Positions 8,193 to 16,073 of a DNA stretch of 64,000 bases are shown here, piece after piece (the stretch's first letter is position 1; the number at the start of each line of letters is the position of its first letter). The stretch covers positions 620,001 through 684,000 of the forward strand of contig NZ_JAGGLO010000001.1 in NCBI RefSeq assembly GCF_017874475.1, written 5' to 3'. The notes under the pieces were generated by a model. That model was not told the origin of the DNA. It searched no databases and saw nothing but the letters and a program-made list of their open reading frames with translations. The DNA comes from Anaerococcus degeneri. GTDB lineage: Bacteria > Bacillota > Clostridia > Tissierellales > Peptoniphilaceae. A program made the translations under genes and the position numbers.

Positions 8193-8557
8193 ATTTCTCC
8201 TTCTATTGTCCACTTTAATTTTATTGGGTAAATTTCTATCACATAGTAATCTCTATCTATACCAGGTTCTGGGAAAGATTTGGCAAGGTCAATTGTGACT
8301 TCTCCTAGCTTTACTTTTCTAAAATCGTCCTTATTTCCAATAATAATATACTGGGCTCCCAAATATTCAATGAAGCCACCAACAATCTCTCCTGGCATAG
8401 TTTCAAAAGGCTTTTCTATGTCGACTCCTAGCTTATCAAAGTAGGCTGCCAATTCTAGGTAAGATTTTCTTATCTCTTTAATATAATTTCTGCAATAAGC
8501 ACAATCACAAATGTCATCAAAATCTTTATAAAATTGTCTGGTTTTTTCTATAGTCAT
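8189..8557 (-). CDS. Hypothetical protein with N-terminal Cys cluster
   Basis: A 122-residue protein I cannot assign. Near the N-terminus it has a C-D-C-x2-C pattern (DICDCAYCRNY), which could bind a metal ion, followed by a helical segment and a beta-rich C-terminal half (YLGAQYIIIG, KVKLGEVTIDL, DYYVIEIYPIKL). Its stop overlaps the start of the next gene by four bases, so the pair is co-translated. The coding region is intact and uses normal codons for the window. Confidence 0.7.
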   Translation of the reverse strand: MTIEKTRQFYKDFDDICDCAYCRNYIKEIRKSYLELAAYFDKLGVDIEKPFETMPGEIVGGFIEYLGAQYIIIGNKDDFRKVKLGEVTIDLAKSFPEPGIDRDYYVIEIYPIKLKWTIEGEI

Positions 8558-8560
8558 TTA

Positions 8561-8701
8561 TCTAATCCCAAAATCCCTTTCTTGGTCATAATCTAATACG
8601 CATCCCAATTCGCTTGCTCTTTTTATGAGATATTTTATATTTACAATCAGAATACTTGAAGTATTCTTTTATAAAATATTTCATATCTTGGTCCCATTAT
8701 T
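8561..8701 (-). pseudogene. Possible degraded coding remnant
   Basis: This stretch has no intact gene. On the minus strand two frames show coding-like text. One begins MKYFIKEYFKYSDCKYK after an ATG. Another ends LIKRASELGCVLDYDQ and stops just before the start of the downstream gene at 8557. The two could be pieces of one short gene split by a frameshift. The evidence is weak. Confidence 0.25.
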
Positions 8702-9109
8702 TCAATTTTTTATAAAAATATAATTATAAATAAAAACTACTCCAGCCAGTGCCAGTGCAAAACCAAGTCCTGTGTAGAAAAATCCTATAAAAAACTCAGA
8801 TATTTTCCCACTTGCACGAAGTCCAATACCCATAGACATCATAAAGACCATAATCAAATAAGATTTTAAGTCGAAAAAATTCCAAAATGGTCTTTTATCT
8901 TCATAGGATAGGATCCTTTTGGTGTGTTTTTCGCTCATCTTAAAAAACATAAGTCCAAAAATAATGAAGATCAAAATAGTTAAAATATACAAATACCAAT
9001 TCTTATCAATCAAACCAAAAGACAAAATCCCAAGTCTTGCCACATTAAAACCCGCGATTAGCCACACTATGCCAGCTATCAATAATAAAGTCCTTTTTTT
9101 GACTTTCAA
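8702..9109 (-). CDS. Small integral membrane protein, unknown function
   Basis: A 135-residue protein with about four transmembrane helices (roughly residues 8-28, 36-55, 82-98 and 107-132) separated by short basic loops such as KMSEKHTKR. No known motif is visible. It lies upstream of two coupled hypothetical genes and downstream of another small membrane protein, all on the same strand. Confidence 0.7.
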   Translation of the reverse strand: MKVKKRTLLLIAGIVWLIAGFNVARLGILSFGLIDKNWYLYILTILIFIIFGLMFFKMSEKHTKRILSYEDKRPFWNFFDLKSYLIMVFMMSMGIGLRASGKISEFFIGFFYTGLGFALALAGVVFIYNYIFIKN

Positions 9110-9164
9110 TATTTACTCCTTTTATTAATTAAAATTCCCGAATTATCTATATATCTAGTTTTTT

Positions 9165-9482
9165 CTAAATTTTCCTAAAAACTCTATCCCCAACAAAGGA
9201 TCCTAGAAGAGAAATAAATCCATAAGCAAATACATAAATCATGGCACTTTCATTATAATAAATAAATATACTTGGTAGAAATATAAGCATCACAAAAATT
9301 GGATAAAGCCAAGAAAATGAATTTTTCACACCATAAGCTAAGGATGTTAAAAAACAACCTAAAGGCATCAAGATTAACAATATTATCATAGCAGATCCAG
9401 TATCTTTCATAAGGGTTGGCAATAAATAAAATATTCCAATATTTATCAATAAGTAAGGCAACTTTTCTTTTAATTTTTCCAT
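9165..9482 (-). CDS. Small integral membrane protein, unknown function
   Basis: A 105-residue very hydrophobic protein with about four membrane segments, starting MEKLKEKLPYLLINIG and ending GDRVFRKI. The family is not recognised. The ATG follows a TTAGGAGG ribosome-binding site. A longer open frame overlapping it in another phase lacks such a site and is Cys/Phe/Tyr-rich noise. Confidence 0.65.
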   Translation of the reverse strand: MEKLKEKLPYLLINIGIFYLLPTLMKDTGSAMIILLILMPLGCFLTSLAYGVKNSFSWLYPIFVMLIFLPSIFIYYNESAMIYVFAYGFISLLGSFVGDRVFRKI

Positions 9483-9582
9483 AACCTAACCTCCTAAATA
9501 TATATAAATTATACCCTATCAAAAAGTAGGTATAGCTTTTTCTTTCAAAATATACTATAATCAAGTCAAGAAGGAGCTGGGT

Positions 9583-10590
9583 ATGGAAGAAAAAAGAAAA
9601 CTCAAATTAATTTTCGTAGCCTTTGTACTTTTGCTAGTTGTTGGCGTCCTTGGCTATATGTTTTTATTAAAAGTAGACTTTGTTGATGCCCTCTACATGA
9701 CTGTGATAACCATATCTACAGTTGGTTTTGGTGAAGTAGGCGCAACTAGCGATGCATCTGAACTATTTTCAGTTTTTATGATTTTTTTAGGTGTTGGTAT
9801 AGTTGGTTACACCTTTACGACTGTTGTAGCGATGTTTGTAGAAGGAAAACTTGGCGACTTATGGAAGGGAAGCAAGATGGATAAAAAAATATCAGCTCTA
9901 AGTGATCATTACATAATTTGTGGTTCAGGCGAGCTTGCAGAAGTAATTATAGATAAATTTATAAAAGAAAAGTTAGACTTTGTTGTCATTACAAATAATC
10001 GTGAAGACTTGGATGATTATAGCCACCACGATATTTTGGTAATAGAAGGCCAATCCACAGAAGAAAATGTCCTCGAACACGCTGGAATCATGAAAGCCAA
10101 AGGCCTAATTTCCACCCTAGAAACTGAAGTTGATAATATTGTTACAGTCTTAACTGCAAGGAATATGAACAAGGATATATACATTATTTCAAACTCCATA
10201 ACAAAGTCAGGCAGTGATAAGCTAATGAAAGTTGGTGCCAATAAGACCCTATCAGCCACAGAGATAAGCGGCAAAAGAATGGCTTCTCTCGTGATCAAAC
10301 CAAACATTATTTCGTTCTTAGACGTAGTCACAAAAGTCGGTGATGTTGAGCTTGACCTTGAGGAAGTAATAGTCAAAAGTGGTTCATACCTAGAAAATAA
10401 AAACCTAATAGAAGCACAAATCCCAAACAAAACTGGCCTAATAGTCCTAGCTATCAAAAAATTTGAAGATGGAAAAATGATTTTCAACCCACACGGTTCC
10501 TACACATTTAAAATTGGCGACGTTTTAATAGTCCCAGGCCAAGAAGAACAAATTGATAAATTAAGAAATTTGGGGGATGAAAGCAAATAA
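9583..10590 (+). CDS. Two-helix K+ channel with RCK (TrkA-N/TrkA-C) domains
   Basis: A 335-residue potassium channel subunit of the MthK/YugO type. The first helix (about 8-28), a pore helix with the selectivity filter TVGFGE (residues 46-51) and a second helix (about 61-88) form the pore. A cytoplasmic RCK domain begins at HYIICGSGELAE, and a TrkA-C domain fills the end (about 250-330). The Rossmann loop is GSGELA, not GxGxxG: the third glycine is replaced, so nucleotide binding may differ. The start has AAGGAG upstream. It is a single gene with a terminator after it. Confidence 0.92.
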   Translation: MEEKRKLKLIFVAFVLLLVVGVLGYMFLLKVDFVDALYMTVITISTVGFGEVGATSDASELFSVFMIFLGVGIVGYTFTTVVAMFVEGKLGDLWKGSKMDKKISALSDHYIICGSGELAEVIIDKFIKEKLDFVVITNNREDLDDYSHHDILVIEGQSTEENVLEHAGIMKAKGLISTLETEVDNIVTVLTARNMNKDIYIISNSITKSGSDKLMKVGANKTLSATEISGKRMASLVIKPNIISFLDVVTKVGDVELDLEEVIVKSGSYLENKNLIEAQIPNKTGLIVLAIKKFEDGKMIFNPHGSYTFKIGDVLIVPGQEEQIDKLRNLGDESK

Positions 10591-10650
10591 AAAAGCCAAG
10601 TCAAAATCTTAGGAGAATTTAATTCGAATTTGAATTTGAACTTGGCTTTT
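10591..10650. terminator. Bidirectional terminator
   Basis: AAAGCCAAGT near 10592 pairs with ACTTGGCTTT near 10640, with an AT-rich partly palindromic middle. A-runs and T-runs flank the stem. It separates the K+ channel gene from the end of the metal importer operon. Confidence 0.7.
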
Positions 10651-10672
10651 AAATTTTAATTTTTAAAAAATT

Positions 10673-11089
10673 TCACTTATTTTCGTTAGTATAAATTCTT
10701 TTCCCTTTTGGGGATATTGTTGGATAAGCTAGGAACTTATTTAAAGCGGCGAACATTTCATCGCTTGTCACATGTTCTAACAAATCCGATTGGTCATGGA
10801 CAACTTCTCCACTTAGACCTAGGACATCCACTAGGAAGCATTCCCAAATCCTATGTTTAGAAAGAATTTCTTTGGCTTCCCTATCTCCCAAGTTGCTTAG
10901 GTAAATCTTGTTTTTTTCCTGAATTACTAGGCCATCATCCACAAGTTTTTTGATCATTTCACTAACAGATGGTCTACTTATAGAAAAGTAATCAGATATA
11001 TTTTTGTTGCTAGTATAGCCCTTGTCTTTTGAAAGTCTGTAGATAGCTTGAATGTAGTCTTGCCTAATAGAGTTCATCTTATACCTCAT
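10673..11089 (-). CDS. troR: DtxR/MntR-family metal-dependent repressor
   Basis: A 138-residue winged-helix metalloregulator, last gene of a troABCDR-like operon. The HTH lies at about 26-58. KHRIWE (H79), H98 and the SDLLEHV block (D102, E105, H106) line up with DtxR/MntR metal ligands. DtxR has Cys at the D102 position and MntR has Glu, so an acidic residue here points toward Mn-type sensing (inference). The start overlaps the upstream stop as ATGA; a second ATG at 11077 is also possible. A matching palindromic operator sits on the operon promoter at 14777-14794, so autoregulation of the importer is likely. Confidence 0.88.
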   Translation of the reverse strand: MRYKMNSIRQDYIQAIYRLSKDKGYTSNKNISDYFSISRPSVSEMIKKLVDDGLVIQEKNKIYLSNLGDREAKEILSKHRIWECFLVDVLGLSGEVVHDQSDLLEHVTSDEMFAALNKFLAYPTISPKGKRIYTNENK

Positions 11090-12219
11090 AGTCCGTAATC
11101 TTTTATTAAACTTACATATAAGATTCTACCCTTTTCAGTTAGTTTATAAATACCTCCATCAACCTCAATCTTATTTTCGGATATAAGGATTTGACTATAT
11201 TTTTCAATATCTTCTTTTTTCCATGATAAGTGCTTATAAATTGTCGACAAGCCCAACTCTTCACTTGCATCTACTTGGCCGTGATGATTACCAACATGCA
11301 TCAAAAAGGCATCTTTTTTAAATTCCCTATGATTTTTCTTTCGGGTCAACATTTTCATCAAAAATCCATTTTTATTAAATAAAAATGTTAAAAGAAAAGT
11401 TATACCAGCTATAGTTGCAGACATACCCGACATAGACAAATTATAATACATGGCTAAAACAAATCCAAGTATAGAATTTATTATAGCATAGAAAACTGAA
11501 ATTATAATCATAGTTCTGAGATTTTTGCTTATCAGATATGCACTCGCTGCTGGAGCAATCAAGAAAGATATTACTAAAATTGCCCCTACTGCCTCAAAGG
11601 CAACTACTGTTGTAAATGATGTTAGGGTCATGAGGGCATAAAACAATAACACTTCTGAAAATCCTGCAATTTTTGCAAATTCCGAATCAAAAGTAGTTAG
11701 TTTTAGTTCTTTAAAGAATACGACTATAAAGGTTAAATTTACTAGCCCAATCACAGACATTTGCAAGAGAGACTTTGGTATCTCATAGCCTAAGAAATTC
11801 ATAGTATTCAAAGGCGCCATGATTACCTCACCCATTAAGACAACATCCACATCTAGATGGACATTTCTCGCATACTTTGTAATAAGTATAACTGCCAGGG
11901 CAAAAAACATTGGAAATACAATTCCCACTGCATCATCATTTTTTACAAGTTTGGTTTTGGACAAAGATTCTATGGATAAAACTGTTATTATCCCAAAAAT
12001 CGCCGCTCCAAATACTAGGTAGACTGAAGTAATATCCTTAACTATGAAATAGGCTAGGACAATTCCCAAAAGAATTGAATGGCTAATTGCATCGGCAAGC
12101 ATTGATAGCCTTCTTAAAACTAGGAATACTCCAATTAGAGAACAAGCAATAGCTGTGACGAGAAGAACCAACAAGGTTTGATAATTAGATATAAAAGAAT
12201 ACCTTAAAAAATCAAGCAT
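11086..12219 (-). CDS. troD: Metal ABC transporter permease with C-terminal winged-helix domain
   Basis: A 377-residue permease of the TroCD/ZnuB/MntB family with about eight or nine membrane helices up to residue 285. A cytoplasmic tail of about 75 residues (HVGNHHGQVDASEELGLS through LTEKGRILYVSLIKDYGL) has winged-helix character like DtxR-type DNA-binding domains. Such tails occur in some family members. I use the ATG at 12219, which has GGGAGG seven bases upstream, not the ATG 15 bases earlier. It overlaps the partner permease gene by eight bases. It would pair with the permease at 12212-13081 in the membrane. Confidence 0.9.
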   Translation of the reverse strand: MLDFLRYSFISNYQTLLVLLVTAIACSLIGVFLVLRRLSMLADAISHSILLGIVLAYFIVKDITSVYLVFGAAIFGIITVLSIESLSKTKLVKNDDAVGIVFPMFFALAVILITKYARNVHLDVDVVLMGEVIMAPLNTMNFLGYEIPKSLLQMSVIGLVNLTFIVVFFKELKLTTFDSEFAKIAGFSEVLLFYALMTLTSFTTVVAFEAVGAILVISFLIAPAASAYLISKNLRTMIIISVFYAIINSILGFVLAMYYNLSMSGMSATIAGITFLLTFLFNKNGFLMKMLTRKKNHREFKKDAFLMHVGNHHGQVDASEELGLSTIYKHLSWKKEDIEKYSQILISENKIEVDGGIYKLTEKGRILYVSLIKDYGL

Positions 12220-13081
12220 ATTTTTTCCTCCCAAGCTGTTTTCTAATCCCTCTAGGGCCGATTAACATAGACACTAGGGAAATAAAGCTCATTATCAAAA
12301 TAATTGTAGATCCTGTACTCATTCCATCATAGGCTGTTGAAATATAGGTGCCTATAAAGGCTGATACCCCACCACAAATGCCTGCAATTGTTAGCATTAC
12401 ATTGAATTTATCAGTCCATTGAAGGGCTGTAATTGCTGGCACTATGAGCATGGATGAAATCAAAATCGCCCCAACAAGCTTAAGACCAGTTGTGATTAAA
12501 AGCATGGTTGCAAGGAGTATTACTGTGTTCATTATGCCAGGTTTTATGCCGATTGTTTTTGCATAAACTTCATCAAATACATAGACCTTTATTTCTTTAT
12601 AAAAAGTTAATAAAAGCAATATTGAAAAAATTGATACTATAAAAATTATCTTAACATCATTTTTCATAATATATGAGGCCTGACCAAAAATATAGTTTTT
12701 TAGGCCAGATTGAGAAACACCAGCGTAAGTAGGATTTCCTTGGATATAGGATTTTAAAACCATACCTAGTCCAAAAAAGGTCGATAATACAATAGCTAAA
12801 GTCGCATCGAGGTCAATTTTAGAGTTATTTGCTATCATATCTATCAGGAAAAATGAAATAGCTCCAGCAATAGCCGCTCCAAGCAAAAGAACAAGTGGAG
12901 ATTTTTCCATTGATAGCATAAAGGCAATTACAATACCAGGATAAGTAGAGTGGCCAATAGCATCTCCTATCAATGACTTGCCCTTTAATACACTTATAGA
13001 TCCAATTATGCCTGTGGCCATGGCAAGAATTACTGTACCAAGGGCTACTATTATAAAAGAATAATTTCTAAAAATCTCCAT
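12212..13081 (-). CDS. troC: Metal ABC transporter permease
   Basis: A 289-residue permease of the ABC-3 family with about eight hydrophobic segments. The GDAIGHSTYPGIV motif near residue 38 and the region ISSMLIVPA near 210 are typical of Mn/Zn/Fe permeases. It forms the membrane channel with the downstream permease. The order is solute-binding protein, ATPase, this permease, second permease, regulator. It follows the ATPase gene after four bases. Confidence 0.92.
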   Translation of the reverse strand: MEIFRNYSFIIVALGTVILAMATGIIGSISVLKGKSLIGDAIGHSTYPGIVIAFMLSMEKSPLVLLLGAAIAGAISFFLIDMIANNSKIDLDATLAIVLSTFFGLGMVLKSYIQGNPTYAGVSQSGLKNYIFGQASYIMKNDVKIIFIVSIFSILLLLTFYKEIKVYVFDEVYAKTIGIKPGIMNTVILLATMLLITTGLKLVGAILISSMLIVPAITALQWTDKFNVMLTIAGICGGVSAFIGTYISTAYDGMSTGSTIILIMSFISLVSMLIGPRGIRKQLGRKKYA

Positions 13082-13085
13082 AAGC

Positions 13086-13796
13086 TTACCTCACAAAGGC
13101 CTTGTCGACATTTTCTTTAGTAAATGCCTCGCTTACTGGACCTTGGGCAATGACTTTTTTATTTAAAATCACTATATGGTCAAAATATTTTTCTATAGTA
13201 TTAAGGTCATGGTGGACAACTATTGAAGTTTTTCCCTTATTTTGAGAATCTTTCATAAAATCAAAAATAATTTTTTCTGTCACCTTATCCACACCTGCAA
13301 GAGGCTCATCCATAAAATATATGTCTGCATCTTGGCAAATGGCCCTAGCTATGAAAACTCTTTGTCTTTGACCACCTGAGAGTTCTGAAATTTGCCTGTC
13401 TTCAAAGTCTTGCATGCCAATTTTTTCTAAGGCTTTTCTAGCAAGGCCGTAGTCTTCCTTGGTCGGTCTTTTGAGCCAACCAAGGTGGACATACCTACCC
13501 ATTAGAACAACATCTAAAACAGTTGTAGGAAAATCCCAATTTACTGAGGCAGTTTGTGGTATATAGGCAATTTTTTTCTTAACCTCGTCAAAGGACTTGC
13601 CCATGATAGTCACAGATCCTGATAATTTTTTCTGTAAATTTAGGATTCCCTTGATCAAAGTAGATTTGCCAGCCCCATTAGGGCCTATAATCGCTGTTAT
13701 TGAATTATTTATTATATCTATATCATTATCCCAGAGGACTGGCTTATCTGCATAAGCTATAGTCATATCCTCTACTTTTATGATTACATCCTTCAA
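13086..13796 (-). CDS. troB: Metal ABC transporter ATP-binding protein
   Basis: A 236-residue ABC ATPase that powers the metal importer. The Walker A GPNGAGKST (about 39-47), the Q-loop in IPQTASVNWDFP, the signature LSGGQRQRV and the Walker B IYFMDEPLAGVD are intact, with the switch His in VVHHDL. The VNWDFP signature after the Q-loop is characteristic of Mn/Zn-type ATPases. It lies eight bases after the binding-protein gene in the same operon. Confidence 0.93.
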   Translation of the reverse strand: MKDVIIKVEDMTIAYADKPVLWDNDIDIINNSITAIIGPNGAGKSTLIKGILNLQKKLSGSVTIMGKSFDEVKKKIAYIPQTASVNWDFPTTVLDVVLMGRYVHLGWLKRPTKEDYGLARKALEKIGMQDFEDRQISELSGGQRQRVFIARAICQDADIYFMDEPLAGVDKVTEKIIFDFMKDSQNKGKTSIVVHHDLNTIEKYFDHIVILNKKVIAQGPVSEAFTKENVDKAFVR

Positions 13797-13804
13797 AATT
13801 CCAC

Positions 13805-14746
13805 CTATTTCAAGTTTTCTACAATCAAGTCAACATTATGCTTGTACATATCAATATATGTGTCACCGGCTTGACCAACTGGTGCTAGAGAATCTGAGAA
13901 AAGTTCTTTGCCCTCACCTGATACAACTCTTACATCAAAACCCTTAGCCTTAACAGCTTCCTTTAATTTTTCCATCCTCATTGGGTCAGTTGTTGATTCT
14001 GCAAAAATGGCCTTGATTTTGTTTTCTACAATAAAGTTTACAGTATCTTCAATATCCTTGTTGGCAACTTCGCTATCTGTAGACACACCTTGTGGAGCCT
14101 TTACAGGAATATTATAAGCCCTTGAAAAATAATTGAAGGCATCGTGTGGGGTAATCAAATACCTACTAGCTTCTGGAATAGAGTTGATTTTTTCCTTATT
14201 TTCCTTATCAAGTTCATCAAGCTTAGCAAGATAAGCTTCTAGGTTTTTCTCAATATTATCTTTTTCTTCAGGAAGAAGTTTTTCTAGATCTTCTGCAGCA
14301 TTTTTTGTCGCTTCCTTGTAGAGTTTTATAGAAAACCAAAAGTGTGGGTCAACTACAACTTCTCCATCTTGTTCCATTTCACCAATATCTTCTTTTTTGA
14401 AAGTTCTGGCAACTGCAGAACCACTCTTCTCTAAAACATCAACCATCTTGCCCTCAAAGTGAAGACCATGGTATAAAAGAAGATCAGCCTTCTTAATTTT
14501 TTCTAAATCTTGTGGTTTTGCGGTATAAAGATGTGGGTCTTCGCCAGCAGGAATTATAAGTTCCCTGTCAACCTTATCCCCAACTAAGTTATAAACCATA
14601 TCATACAAGAAAGAGGTTGTAACGGTAACTACCTTCTTGCCACTATCTTCATTAGCACCTTCAGATTCTACTTTCTTTTCGTTTTTTGAACATGAACTAG
14701 CAATAATAAGCATAGCTAGGACCATTAATATTTTTTTTAATTTCAT
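13805..14746 (-). CDS. troA: Metal-binding lipoprotein, TroA/PsaA/ZnuA family
   Basis: A 313-residue cluster A-I solute-binding lipoprotein. The signal peptide ends at the lipobox IASSC with C19 as the lipidated Cys. Metal ligands of the family are recognisable: H72 (GEDPHLY), H135 (DPHFWFS), H201 (TPHDAF) and a late Asp in FSDSLAP. The His-rich loop usual in zinc-specific ZnuA is absent, which favours Mn or Fe. It is the first gene of the operon. The promoter upstream carries a DtxR-type operator and a Fur-type box, so expression probably rises when Mn or Fe is low. Confidence 0.93.
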   Translation of the reverse strand: MKLKKILMVLAMLIIASSCSKNEKKVESEGANEDSGKKVVTVTTSFLYDMVYNLVGDKVDRELIIPAGEDPHLYTAKPQDLEKIKKADLLLYHGLHFEGKMVDVLEKSGSAVARTFKKEDIGEMEQDGEVVVDPHFWFSIKLYKEATKNAAEDLEKLLPEEKDNIEKNLEAYLAKLDELDKENKEKINSIPEASRYLITPHDAFNYFSRAYNIPVKAPQGVSTDSEVANKDIEDTVNFIVENKIKAIFAESTTDPMRMEKLKEAVKAKGFDVRVVSGEGKELFSDSLAPVGQAGDTYIDMYKHNVDLIVENLK

Positions 14747-14776
14747 ATTTCCTCCAATAAATTAAATATAATTAGA

Positions 14777-14794
14777 AGTTAGGTATGCCTAACT
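14777..14794 (-). promoter_or_regulatory. DtxR/MntR-type operator
   Basis: The inverted repeat AGTTAGG-N4-CCTAACT lies just downstream of the -10 box, over the expected transcription start. The TTAGG/CCTAA arms match DtxR-family operators. The DtxR-family gene at the end of the same operon is the obvious ligand. Confidence 0.75.
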
Positions 14795-14800
14795 ATTTAT

Positions 14801-14829
14801 AGTATAGCCCCAGCTTTTATTTTTGTCAA
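14801..14829 (-). promoter_or_regulatory. Promoter of the troABCDR-like operon
   Basis: A near-consensus sigma-A promoter on the minus strand: TTGACA (14824-14829), a 17-base spacer and TATACT (14801-14806). Confidence 0.85.
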
Positions 14830-14837
14830 TTATTTTT

Positions 14838-14852
14838 TGATAATAATTATCA
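14838..14852. promoter_or_regulatory. Fur-type box, perfect 7-1-7 palindrome
   Basis: TGATAATAATTATCA matches the Gram-positive Fur consensus TGATAAT-N-ATTATCA exactly. It lies eight bases upstream of the -35 box of the troA promoter. No gene reads rightward from here, so the metal importer is the likely target. Zur or PerR are alternatives, but the arms match Fur best. Confidence 0.7.
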
Positions 14853-14911
14853 TTTGATTGTAGTTGTAAGAAAAAATTCACATTATCTAGGAATTCAATT
14901 TTAAAACCTAT

Positions 14912-14952
14912 GAAAAAGAGTCTTAAAAGACCTAATAATCTTAAAAGACTCT
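14912..14952 (-). terminator. Terminator of the broken alpha/beta hydrolase gene
   Basis: AGAGTCTT (14917-14924) pairs with AAGACTCT (14945-14952), with a smaller inner repeat. On the minus strand the stem is followed by TTTTT. Confidence 0.6.
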
Positions 14953-15018
14953 GCTATTATTGAAAAAACTAATATTAAATTTTATCATCGCTTCAACTTA
15001 CGATTAAATTTAATAAAT

Positions 15019-16067
15019 TTATTTAAGATACTTATTATATTTTAAATAAATTTTATGGATTAAATCTGAAAACTCTTCAGACTTTGACTCCATAAGTCCA
15101 TGGCTGGTATTTTCAATAAGATACAATTCTTTTTCTGGCGCCTCTAGCTCATCAAAATATTCTCTCGCTAGTTTGTAATTAGCCTGATAATCCATATCAC
15201 CATTAATATTTATATTGGGAACTTGATAAGTGTACTTTCCTTTTATGGAAAAATCCTTAAATTCATCTGACCTATAAAAATCAAAATATACTTTAATGTC
15301 TCTGCCAAAATAAGCAGCCCAATCTTTTATTGAGTAATTCGGATTGAATAAAAGAGTTGTAAAAAGATTATAATCTGAACCATCTTTCATCATATCGTAT
15401 CCATATTTATTTAAAATTGTATTTTTTATTTTGATATTTTTCAAGTTGATTTCTTCAGGATTGTAAGTTTCTAATAGGTTCATATCTACATTGTCATTTG
15501 CTGCCCATTTTATCGCCTCTTCTTTAAAGGCCTTTTCATTTTCTACAATATCAACTATTTGGCCGGTGCCAATATATAAATTATAATAATTAGGATAGGC
15601 TTGGACGAGATTTGCCCCATATAATGACCCCCAAGAATGACCCAGAATACTTATTTTATCAACTCCCAGATATTTTCTTAGAAATTCAGTCATTTCTTTG
15701 CCATCTTCCATAAAAATCTCTCTCGTTAGCTTTATATTATTTTGATTTTTATCATAACTTTTTCCACAATTTCTCTGATCCCAAGTCACAACTGTGAAAA
15801 TATCCGCCCATTTTCTTGTGAAAGCATTATCAATTTCACTAGTAGCTGAGCCAGGCCCTCCGTGCAAATAAAGTAAAACTGGATTATTTATATCTTCACC
15901 ATAAATGTTTATCCACTACTTTGTTCCGTTAATTTCAACATACATCGACTCATTTATTCCACCCTTTGGCCTTGATTTATTAAAACACTTCCCCAAAATT
16001 GTAGTCCCAAAATCAAAAATATTGATATAAGCAAAATAGACAAAATTATTTTCAAAAATTTTTTCAT
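15019..16067 (-). pseudogene. Alpha/beta hydrolase (proline iminopeptidase-like), broken
   Basis: The largest intact part (15019-15867) begins at HGGPGSATSEI, the oxyanion-hole motif, and continues with WDQRNCGKS, the nucleophile elbow GHSWGS and the final His in NTSHGLM. Matching sequence continues upstream but is interrupted. An in-frame TAG at 15916-15918 falls between VEINGTK and WINIYGED, where a CAG is likely in intact homologues. Further upstream a frameshift separates the signal-anchor segment MKKFLKIILSILLISIF from the rest. The natural start is probably the ATG at 16067. The gene has at least two disabling changes and follows another broken hydrolase gene. Confidence 0.8.
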
Positions 16068-16073
16068 AGTATT

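Noticed and set aside
9253-9564. Open frame overlapping the 105-residue membrane protein gene
   Set aside because: It is in another phase with no ribosome-binding site and noise-like composition rich in Tyr, Phe and Cys.
15019-15867. An intact 282-residue hydrolase starting at HGGPGS
   Set aside because: The frame would start inside the oxyanion motif with no ribosome-binding site, and clear coding sequence continues upstream past a stop and a frameshift; I report it as a pseudogene.
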